A DNA stretch of 64,000 nucleotides, taken from contig CBDCWO010000006.1 of assembly GCA_965223405.1 (NCBI GenBank), forward strand, positions 3,844,001 through 3,908,000, given 5' to 3'. Shown here piece after piece: positions 44,622-52,098 of the stretch. The stretch's first letter is position 1. Each line of letters starts with the position of its first letter. Under the pieces are notes generated by a model. It was not told where the DNA came from. It saw nothing but the letters and a program-made list of their open reading frames with translations, and did not search any database. The translations under genes and the position numbers were made by a program. The stretch is from CBDCWO01 sp965223405 (lineage in GTDB: Bacteria; Bacteroidota; Bacteroidia; Chitinophagales; Saprospiraceae).

Positions 44622-45075
44622 CCAATCCGAAAAGGTTGTAGTAGAAGCTCTATCTCCACAGAATTTATCCGAAGTTACCAATATGTTACTGGAGTTTTGG
44701 ACCGACTCCAATTATGCAGAAGAGTATTCTAATTTTGAGAGGATATTAACCTCTTCAAAGGAAAAGTGCTTTTTACTTAGGAACAATCAGCAATATTTGG
44801 GTTTTATATATCTCTCGCTGAGGACTGATTATGTCGAAGGCGCATCCTCTTCTAAGGTGGTCTATGTGGAAGGGATTTATATCAGACCGGAGTTTCGTAA
44901 GCAGGGATTTGGAAGATTACTCATCGAATTAGGAGAAGATTGGGGTAAGCAGGAAGGAAGTATAGAGTACGCCTCAGATGTAGAACTTTACAATGAAGCG
45001 AGCCAGAAGTTTCATGAAAAAATGGGATTTAAAGAAATTAATCGTACCGTACATTATTTAAAAGATATTAAATAG
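44611..45075 (+). CDS. GNAT acetyltransferase, aminoglycoside 6'-N-acetyltransferase (AAC(6'))-like
   Basis: A 154-residue acetyl-CoA-dependent N-acetyltransferase. Motif A is VYVEGIYIRPEFRKQGFGRLLI (the RKQGFGRL pyrophosphate loop at 96-103). The segment EYASDVELYNEASQKFHEKMGF has the same layout as AAC(6')-I enzymes, with Glu/Asp at the amine-binding positions and SQKFHxxxGF at the acceptor groove. Resistance activity is therefore possible but not established; many chromosomal relatives act on other amines. Overlaps the upstream hydrolase. Confidence 0.82.
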   Translation: MVSDQSEKVVVEALSPQNLSEVTNMLLEFWTDSNYAEEYSNFERILTSSKEKCFLLRNNQQYLGFIYLSLRTDYVEGASSSKVVYVEGIYIRPEFRKQGFGRLLIELGEDWGKQEGSIEYASDVELYNEASQKFHEKMGFKEINRTVHYLKDIK

Positions 45076-45313
45076 ATAGGAGGTCCAATTGGATCTAACA
45101 TTTAGAACTGGGTTTGGAAAGATATGAAATAATTGATTGCACATGAGAAACTCGGGTTTGCATTAGGCCTCATAAGAGTCAGAAGCGGGATAAGTTTTAA
45201 ATAGAGCATCTTGTCTTTTCAATCCTTATGGTTACAGGGAATTCAGAATATTATACTTTGCGGTAAATTCAAAATGAACCATTACCTTCAATCGAAGGAA
45301 ACTAAAGACTATC

Positions 45314-46534
45314 ATGCCAGACGAAATTAGATTAGGACTCAAGGAAAACTGGAAACAGTTTGCACTTCTGGTCTTGGTCAACGCCTTTGTCGGAGGTATG
45401 GTTGGTATGGAGCGTTCAATTTTCCCACAATTTGCTGAGTTGGAGTTTGGTGTAGCTTCCAAGACAGCTATTCTTTCTTTTATCGTTGCATTTGGTATTT
45501 CCAAAGCCATTGCAAATTATTATACCGGCCGACTTGCCAATCAGTTTGGCAGGAGAAAGTTACTTTTATTCGGGTGGTTGCTGGCAATCCCCATTCCTTT
45601 TTTGCTGATTTACTCTGGTAGTTGGGGATGGGTTGTATTTGCGAATATATTACTGGGTGTAAGTCAGGGTTTGACATGGAGTAGTACGGTAGTAATGAAA
45701 ATCGATTTAGTGGGTGAAAAAAATCGTGGCTTGGCGATGGGATTGAACGAATTTGCCGGTTATTTTGCAGTGGGTTTGGTTGCTTTTCTTTCCGGGTACA
45801 TTGCCAATGTATACTACATCACGCCTTACCCTTTTTATATCGGTATATTCATTTCCATTGCCGGTTTTTGTTTGACTTTATTTTGGATCCGAGACACCCG
45901 CCGTTTCGTACATAAAGAAAGTATTACAGATAAAACCAAAAGTTTAGAAAATGTTTTTTTGGAGACTACTTTTAAGAACAAAACGTTAAGTTCAATCACC
46001 CAGGCAGGTCTAGTCAACAACCTCAACGATGGAATGATTTGGGGTCTTTTACCGATGATCCTGCTCTCCTTTAAATACAATATTGAAGATATCGGCATTT
46101 TAACCGCAATTTATCCATCAGTTTGGGGGATCGGTCAATTATTTACTGGAAAGATGTCCGATCATTATTCCAAAAAATCCATGTTATTCTGGGGTATGTT
46201 ATTGCAAGGTGTCGCTATTCTATTCATTCCTTACCATAGTAAGTTTTGGGTATTGTCGATACTTACAGCCGGTTTGGGCTTGGGTACTGCACTGGTATAT
46301 CCAACCTTTTTATCCGCTATAGCGGAAGCCGTGTCGCCTGACCAGCGTGCGGAAAGTATTGGTACTTTTCGTCTTTGGAGAGATTTAGGATATGCATTTG
46401 GTGCTATTATTTCCGGAATTACAGCCGATGTTTTTGGAATAAAGTACGCCATTCTTCTGATTGGTATATTAACTCTTGTTTCATCACTTGTGATTAAATT
46501 CAGAATGCCTCGACATATTAAATCTGAATCTTGA
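45314..46534 (+). CDS. Major facilitator superfamily transporter
   Basis: A 406-residue, 12-helix MFS transporter. The loop 2-3 signature appears as GRLANQFGRRKLLLFG (about 73-88), and the mirrored C-terminal version as GKMSDHYSKKSMLFWG. The long cytosolic linker at about 195-215 is typical of MFS proteins. WSSTVVMKIDLVGEKNRGLAMGLNEFAGY resembles efflux or sugar/anion carriers, but the substrate cannot be assigned. It has its own spacing on either side and no obvious partner. Confidence 0.92.
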   Translation: MPDEIRLGLKENWKQFALLVLVNAFVGGMVGMERSIFPQFAELEFGVASKTAILSFIVAFGISKAIANYYTGRLANQFGRRKLLLFGWLLAIPIPFLLIYSGSWGWVVFANILLGVSQGLTWSSTVVMKIDLVGEKNRGLAMGLNEFAGYFAVGLVAFLSGYIANVYYITPYPFYIGIFISIAGFCLTLFWIRDTRRFVHKESITDKTKSLENVFLETTFKNKTLSSITQAGLVNNLNDGMIWGLLPMILLSFKYNIEDIGILTAIYPSVWGIGQLFTGKMSDHYSKKSMLFWGMLLQGVAILFIPYHSKFWVLSILTAGLGLGTALVYPTFLSAIAEAVSPDQRAESIGTFRLWRDLGYAFGAIISGITADVFGIKYAILLIGILTLVSSLVIKFRMPRHIKSES

Positions 46535-46752
46535 TATCCATTAGATAAAATTACTGAAATCAGGATCTTTAAGACTGCGCAATTTATTCAGTATATTGCT
46601 CCTATATGTTACGGAGTTTTAGAATGATTAATAGCAAGCAGGGAAGGCCATTTTCGTCCGGCTGGATTTTGATACTGGATTTGCATTAATTTTTAGCCGA
46701 ACTATCGATTTATGGCATCACCAAAACTATAATTACGGAGTTAAAAAGATAA

Positions 46753-47826
46753 ATGAAAAAGTACTTAAGTTGGAACCTAATGATACCATTGTTAGCTTGG
46801 ATGGCTTATGGATTTGATCTTCCCAACCAAGGAATATATTTTCAAATTATCACAGTGGTATTACTTTTTGGCTCTGTATTAGCAGCCGTGTATCATTCCG
46901 AAACAATAGCTCATAAAGTTGGAGAACCATTCGGAGCAATCATACTAGCCATAGCGATTACTATTATCGAGGTTGCCTTAATCATTTCCCTAATGATATC
47001 GGGTGGCGAAAAGGCCATTTTCCTGGCCAGAGATACGGTGTTCGCAGCGGTTATGATACTTCTAAATGGAATAATTGGTATCTGTTTATTGGTTGGAGCG
47101 TCTAAGCATTTTGAACAGTTTTTTGAAATGAAATCGATCAATACAGCTATGGTGAGCCTAGTTACCATTATCGTTTTGACTTTAGTATTGCCAAATTTTA
47201 CAACTACTTTGGATGCCCCGAAATATACCACACCGCAATTATTCTTTGTCGCAATTTCCTGTTTAATAGTATATGGTACATTTCTTTGGGTACAGACCGG
47301 AAGACATCAGGATTATTTTGTGCTGGAAGAAAATGAATCTCAACCCAAAGCAGAAAAAACTCCATCAAATCACAGTATTTACGTTAGTCTAATGTTTTTA
47401 TTGATTGGATTAGGTATTGTCGTATTGTTGGCGAAATCATTATCGCCATTGATAGAAACTGCCGTTGAAGATGCCAATTTGCCCCAATCCCTGGTGGGTA
47501 TCATAATTGCAACTGTTGTCCTCCTGCCGGAAGGCCTGGCTGCCGTAAATGCTGCATACAAAAAAAACGACATTCAAATCAGCTTGAATTTGGCTCTTGG
47601 TTCCGCATTAGCGGCAATAGGTTTGACAATCCCATCCGTAGCAATTGTCAGCTATATATATGACATCGACATTGTCCTTGGATTGGATAGAAAATCAATC
47701 TTATTGCTTGCACTTTCCATTTTCATTGTAGTGCTCAGTTTGAGTAAGGGGAAAACCAATCTGCTCTATGGAGTGGTTCTACTAGTCATTTTTGTGACTT
47801 ATATTTTTACAACTATTTTTCCATAA
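46753..47826 (+). CDS. chaA: Ca2+(Na+)/H+ antiporter, ChaA family
   Basis: A 357-residue, roughly 11-helix cation/proton exchanger. The two inverted CaCA alpha repeats are visible as GEPFGAIILAIAITIIEVALI (about 57-77) and LPEGLAAVNAAYKKNDIQISLNLALGSALAAIGLTIP (about 256-292), both with the membrane Glu that binds the ion. Length and motifs match ChaA rather than the longer NCX/YrbG types. It exports Ca2+ or Na+ in exchange for protons at alkaline pH. Linked by spacing of 30 bases to the following hydrolase gene. Confidence 0.9.
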   Translation: MKKYLSWNLMIPLLAWMAYGFDLPNQGIYFQIITVVLLFGSVLAAVYHSETIAHKVGEPFGAIILAIAITIIEVALIISLMISGGEKAIFLARDTVFAAVMILLNGIIGICLLVGASKHFEQFFEMKSINTAMVSLVTIIVLTLVLPNFTTTLDAPKYTTPQLFFVAISCLIVYGTFLWVQTGRHQDYFVLEENESQPKAEKTPSNHSIYVSLMFLLIGLGIVVLLAKSLSPLIETAVEDANLPQSLVGIIIATVVLLPEGLAAVNAAYKKNDIQISLNLALGSALAAIGLTIPSVAIVSYIYDIDIVLGLDRKSILLLALSIFIVVLSLSKGKTNLLYGVVLLVIFVTYIFTTIFP

Positions 47827-47856
47827 TTAATTCCAGAATAGAGAATTTAAATTCAA

Positions 47857-48732
47857 ATGAAAATTCGAAATGCAAATTGGGAATCTGTGTATGTGGGTAG
47901 CAAACAATTGAAAATCATTGATTTTGAAAACCATATTAGTTTTCCTGCACTGGTCCATTATCCTACTATGGAAAAATCGAAACCAACTGCTTTTGGACCA
48001 TTCACAATGGATGTGAGCCCCAATGGGTCCATATTACAAGGAAGTTATTCACTGGTAATCATTTCACATGGTAACAGCGGTTCTCATTTACTGTATCGGA
48101 CTATTAGTACATTTTTAGCAAAAAAAGGATATGTCGTTGTGATGATTGAGCATTTCGGAAACAACCGAAGAAACAATGAGTTGGGAAATAGTATTAAAAA
48201 CCTAGTGTTCAGACCCCTGCATGTAAGTCTTGCTATCGATTATTTGATAAAAGATTCTTTTTTCGGGAGTCACCTGGATGTGGAAAAGATTTCTGTAATT
48301 GGGCATTCCTTTGGAGGGTACACGGCTTTGTGCCTGGCTGGAGGTCAACCTTGGACCAGAAGTGGCGAGAAAGTCAAAGTAAAGCAAGATCCACGAATAA
48401 ACTCTATAGTCCTTATGGCTCCGGCCGCAGGTTATTTTATGCCCCAAAATTCACTGGCATACATACACATTCCTATTCTGCTATTTATAGCTGAATGTGA
48501 TCGTTTTACTCCAAAAAAATGGACTTCGGATGTGATTATGGAAGGAGTCCCAACCAAGACCAAGGTTATTTTGAAAGAAATCAAAAATGCAGGTCATTTT
48601 TCGTTTCTAAGTCCCTTTCCGGCTAGTATGACTAATCCAGGTTTTCTCCCTTCCACAGATCCGGAAGGATTCGACCGGCAGACATTCCATCGACAATTAC
48701 CCATTGAAATTTATAACTTTTTGAATGACTAA
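47857..48732 (+). CDS. Alpha/beta hydrolase (PAF-acetylhydrolase/dienelactone-hydrolase-like)
   Basis: A 291-residue alpha/beta hydrolase without signal peptide. The elbow is GHSFGG with S151; VIISHGNSGSHLLYRTI gives the oxyanion loop; the acid is probably in AECDRFTP and the base in NAGHFSFLSPF. The insertion after the nucleophile and the layout recall bacterial PAF-acetylhydrolase-like predicted dienelactone hydrolases. Follows chaA after 30 bases and could be co-transcribed, without an obvious functional link. Confidence 0.85.
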   Translation: MKIRNANWESVYVGSKQLKIIDFENHISFPALVHYPTMEKSKPTAFGPFTMDVSPNGSILQGSYSLVIISHGNSGSHLLYRTISTFLAKKGYVVVMIEHFGNNRRNNELGNSIKNLVFRPLHVSLAIDYLIKDSFFGSHLDVEKISVIGHSFGGYTALCLAGGQPWTRSGEKVKVKQDPRINSIVLMAPAAGYFMPQNSLAYIHIPILLFIAECDRFTPKKWTSDVIMEGVPTKTKVILKEIKNAGHFSFLSPFPASMTNPGFLPSTDPEGFDRQTFHRQLPIEIYNFLND

Positions 48733-48741
48733 CCTGGACGA

Positions 48742-48819
48742 TCTGGTGCTTCGAGAACGAAGTATAAATTAAAAAGAACTAGTAGAATAGTGTTAGAATT
48801 TCGTTCCCGAAGCACTAGA
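48742..48819. repeat. Large imperfect hairpin
   Basis: A 21-base arm at 48742-48762 (core GTGCTTCGAGAACGAAG) pairs with 48799-48819 (core TTTCGTTCCCGAAGCAC), 18 of 21 positions complementary, with a 36-base AT-rich loop. It starts 10 bases after the hydrolase stop and could stabilise or end its transcript, or be a small palindromic element. Confidence 0.7.
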
Positions 48820-49125
48820 ACTAAAAAGTGATATAACATTTGTTGGCAAGACACTGTACTATAAAAAATTAAATCCTTCCGAGTAACTCGGTATACGTTT
48901 CATAGAAGGTACAATTACAGATATATTTGATATACTTTGATCGCCTCATGCCGGCTGGGCACTTACTTTTTTCCAACCGTCTGCATTTAAGTTTTCTGAC
49001 CTGAAAGGCAAGGTATTTCTAATTGATTGGTAATTAATTATATTAAAAATCAGGATGTTCATCATAGCCAGAGGACGTATAAAAATGAATATATGTCATT
49101 ACTGAAAAACTATGAAGTAATTGGG

Positions 49126-49282
49126 CGACCTCGCTGAGGTCGGTTTTTTAAATATTTTTTTAACATACGATAACCCTTCCGGGGTTTATAGCTCTAATTT
49201 CTTTCACCACATCACTGACCTTGGAAAGGTCACCATATGTTAGATACGCATTATATATAATCTTCTGACCTCAGAGAGGTCA
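49126..49282. repeat. Array of four short hairpins at 44-50 base spacing
   Basis: CGACCTC-GCT-GAGGTCG (49126-49142, then GTTTTTT), AACCC-TTCCG-GGGTT (49172-49186), TGACCTT-GGA-AAGGTCA (49216-49232) and TGACCTC-AGA-GAGGTCA (49266-49282). Three share the same scheme, GACCTN-three bases-NAGGTC; the second is a shorter variant. Start-to-start distances are 46, 44 and 50 bases. The first, with its T-run, could also terminate plus-strand transcription. Confidence 0.8.
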
Positions 49283-49369
49283 TCCAATATTATATATTGA
49301 GCAGTTAAAAATTTTACAAATTATATTATTATAATCAAAGTTTAGATTTATCAAATATGGCTGATACCT

Positions 49370-49480
49370 ATGGAAAAGTTTATAATTGACTTTTGGTCTA
49401 CCTGGTGTAGACCATACCGGGAACAAAACCATTACTTATGTAGATTCCTTCAATCCTCAATGACCAAACTTCAGTGTTGA
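49370..49480 (+). pseudogene. Relic of a thioredoxin/TlpA-like redoxin
   Basis: A 36-codon frame whose first half reads MEKFIIDFWSTWCRPYREQN, clearly patterned on the thioredoxin-fold segment DFWASWCGPCRKEN of TlpA-like proteins. The second active-site cysteine is replaced (CRPY for CGPC), and the frame stops after 16 further unrelated residues. No continuation was found nearby in other frames. It is most likely a gene fragment that has lost function. Confidence 0.5.
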
Positions 49481-49735
49481 TTTTTATTCTTTTTGTACCT
49501 AATATTGATCCGTATCTTCTGAGAAGATATGAGGAGGGACCTTTATTTATTCAAGAATGTCGTGGATGTCTGGTATTTAGGATTTCAAAGGTTGGTTTCA
49601 GGATTCAGATGACAGGCCTGGACTACCTTTGCTATTCTAAATTTACAAATACTGAATTTAATCATTCAAGCAAAACCCCCAAAAGTCCAAGTCGAACAAT
49701 AGTAAGACTTCATATTGCAATTGATTATACGTAAA

Positions 49736-50776
49736 TCATTTATTGATGAGCATTAAATGAAGTTTCCATTTCCCCTGGGAATTAATCTCCAATGCAGGAG
49801 CTGGAACTTTAAACACATTCAGTACTTGAAATACGGACCGGAGAAAATGACTTTTTGTTTTAATTCGCGTAAAATCAATATCCGGAGAGAGAAAAAATTG
49901 ACTGGTTCTAGGATAATCATGGGATGGTAACCTATAGGTATTATTTTGTTCATCATTCCAAGAATAACCATAACCCGCAAAGAGATTTTCCGCACCCACA
50001 CCAAATGCGATATTCAACCAGTCAGGAAAAGAGGATTCTGGCATGAAAGCCTTTATGTTGAAAGAAGCCCAGATCGATTGAGCGTTGTAGTCCTTAAGGA
50101 ATCGTTCGGCAAAAGAATGTCCATACAATGATTGTGCTCTTTCCTGCAGAGAGGAAGAACCGATTCCGTCAACACTGAGAATTTGATCTGAGGGATAGGA
50201 TCTTTTCCAGCTTGATACTTTAAAGGTGATTTTTTGATCTTTCCAATATCTTTGCTGAATAAAGAAAGAACTACATCCTAGACCATTGAATAAAACATCA
50301 CTCCATGACCACCCCCATTGTGCTGAATGTCCATCCAACCATTCAATACTACCCTGCAAAAAAAATCCTAATCCGGTACCCAGCCACAACGCTTTTTCTT
50401 CTTTAAGACCTGTCCATTTAGCTCCTTGGTAAAGCAACCTGCTTTCAAAATATGCTGTATACCAGTGTCCGAATTTATCCATATTCCGCCACTCTCGCCA
50501 ATCATTGTAACTATGCAATTTGGTCTTAGGATACTCTTGATACCAGGCCTGATCGAGACCAATCATCGCCCCGGTATATAGGATAGCCCCACTTGCCAAG
50601 GCGGTATAGAATCTGCCTTGGTTGAATGTATCTTTAGGCACCCAGAATCCATTTGTATTTTGTGCATTGACTTGAATTCCCGTAACCATCATTATCAAAT
50701 AAATCGTACGTTTTAGTATACGGTGGTAGGATCGGCTCTTATTATGTTCCAATGTTTTTGCCATTACGGTCGTCAA
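49736..50776 (-). CDS. DUF2279 family periplasmic/outer-membrane protein
   Basis: A 346-residue protein of the DUF2279/YfiM-like family. After a basic N-terminus, a hydrophobic segment at about 24-38 ends in VNAQ, a Bacteroidota-style signal cleavage site. NMDKFGHWYTAYFESRLLYQGAKWTG and GSIEWLDGHSAQWGWSWSDVLFNGLG (about 141-166) are the family blocks. The C-terminal third is beta-rich with aromatic residues. Function is unknown. The start could also be the ATG at codon 5; the signal follows either way. It is single and divergent from the PorP gene. Confidence 0.8.
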   Translation of the reverse strand: MTTVMAKTLEHNKSRSYHRILKRTIYLIMMVTGIQVNAQNTNGFWVPKDTFNQGRFYTALASGAILYTGAMIGLDQAWYQEYPKTKLHSYNDWREWRNMDKFGHWYTAYFESRLLYQGAKWTGLKEEKALWLGTGLGFFLQGSIEWLDGHSAQWGWSWSDVLFNGLGCSSFFIQQRYWKDQKITFKVSSWKRSYPSDQILSVDGIGSSSLQERAQSLYGHSFAERFLKDYNAQSIWASFNIKAFMPESSFPDWLNIAFGVGAENLFAGYGYSWNDEQNNTYRLPSHDYPRTSQFFLSPDIDFTRIKTKSHFLRSVFQVLNVFKVPAPALEINSQGKWKLHLMLINK

Positions 50777-51067
50777 ACTACGAAATTAATAGAATTAATA
50801 TCAGGTCGATGGAGTATCTTGTTATTGAACCTTCATTCCGTGCCTGCCTTTGAACGAATTTGGGACCAATCAGGAGTTATGATGGGGTAATACAAATTCA
50901 ATATGGTAATAATTTTTGATGTATTTTTGGCAACATAAAGAATGCTTTAGCTTATATTTAGACGACTTCTTTAAATAATTGAGTTATTTTCTGACGTTTA
51001 GTTGAGGTAATCGTTAAAGAAATAGGACTTTTTCAAAAAAAACTTATCTTTCGAGACAATTTTGAAT

Positions 51068-52084
51068 ATGCGGAATACAATATATACATTATTTCTTTTT
51101 TTTATATGTTTTGGATTGAATGGACAGGATATCCATTTCACTCAATTTTCATTGTCGCCGCTTACTTTGAATCCAGCCTTGACCGGCAGTTTTGAGGGAA
51201 CTTTTAGAGTAGGGGGAATATTTCGGGATCAATATAGTAGTGTTTCTCCAGGAGCTTTTCGCACTCCATCAGGATATGTTGATGCCCCCTTAATCAAAGG
51301 ATTCAGGGATCAGGATTGGATTGGGGTTGGTGTCATGTTTTTTTCAGATCAAAGTGGATCGGGAAGATTGAAATACTCCGCTGCTATGTTAAGCGGATCC
51401 TATCACATAGGCTTGGATAAAGATCAAACCCGCGTATTTTCAATTGGTATTCAAGGTGGACAAGGCAAGCGAAGATTAGATCACATGGATGGGCAGCAAA
51501 CCAGGTTGAGATTCCCCGATGGGATTGCCAACGGTACACCCACCATAAGTGAAGATCTGGGAAGACTAAACGACAATAAATCATTTACTGACTTTTCAGT
51601 CGGTCTGTTATATCGCGGCTTGATTAATGATGGTGCAGATATGCAAGTTGGATTATCCGTTGCTCACATCAATCAACCGAAATATGGACTTTTAGGTCAA
51701 GAAAAGTTCCCAATGCGAATTACCGGGCATGCCGGATTTAACTTCTTGATGGGTGAAAAACTATTATTTTCTCCGGCCGCACTGGTACAAAAAGTGGGAA
51801 ATGCGACCGAATTAGCGGTGCAAGGACAATTTGGTTTGATTTTCAATGAAGAAAAACATATAATACTCAACATAGGACCCGGATATCGAGTATTGGATGC
51901 TATGGAAATTTTGGTAGGATTGGACTACGGAGACTTCCGCTTTGGAGTAGGGTATGATGTGAATATTTCCAAATTAACGCCAGCCTCCGGATCAGTAGGA
52001 GGTATCGAGGTTGCCGCTGCCTATGTAGCAAGAATCTATAAAAAGCCTAAAGTAGACAATATTTTATTCTGTCCTCGTTTTTAA
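51068..52084 (+). CDS. PorP/SprF-family T9SS outer-membrane protein
   Basis: A 338-residue outer-membrane beta-barrel protein of the PorP/SprF family, part of or associated with the type IX secretion machinery. Signal sequence up to GLNGQD; then the family opening IHFTQFSLSPLTLNPALTGSFEG (about 22-44), the segment FRDQYSSVS, and a run of barrel strands ending near VARIYKK. I start at ATG 51068; the frame extends two codons to a TTG, which is less likely. It is followed after 14 bases by the OmpA/TPR gene, the classic PorP-OmpA pairing seen many times in Bacteroidota genomes. Confidence 0.9.
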   Translation: MRNTIYTLFLFFICFGLNGQDIHFTQFSLSPLTLNPALTGSFEGTFRVGGIFRDQYSSVSPGAFRTPSGYVDAPLIKGFRDQDWIGVGVMFFSDQSGSGRLKYSAAMLSGSYHIGLDKDQTRVFSIGIQGGQGKRRLDHMDGQQTRLRFPDGIANGTPTISEDLGRLNDNKSFTDFSVGLLYRGLINDGADMQVGLSVAHINQPKYGLLGQEKFPMRITGHAGFNFLMGEKLLFSPAALVQKVGNATELAVQGQFGLIFNEEKHIILNIGPGYRVLDAMEILVGLDYGDFRFGVGYDVNISKLTPASGSVGGIEVAAAYVARIYKKPKVDNILFCPRF

Positions 52085-52098
52085 ACTAAGCTTACTGT

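Larger units (their letters stand above)
48733..49735. other. Long gene-poor stretch with hairpins and decayed sequence
   Basis: One kilobase without an intact gene. It holds a large hairpin (48742-48819), CCGAG-TAA-CTCGG (48879-48891), four evenly spaced small hairpins (49126-49282) and a thioredoxin-like relic (49370-49480). A frame of 86 codons at 49474-49734 lacks coding character. The composition suggests an old insertion or deletion scar. Confidence 0.6.

Noticed and set aside
49126..49282. CRISPR array
   Set aside because: The units are imperfect, self-complementary and only about 17 bases, without identical repeats, spacers or cas genes.
49474..49734. An 86-codon frame after the thioredoxin relic
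   Set aside because: No promoter, no recognisable domain, unusual residue mix and location inside decayed sequence.
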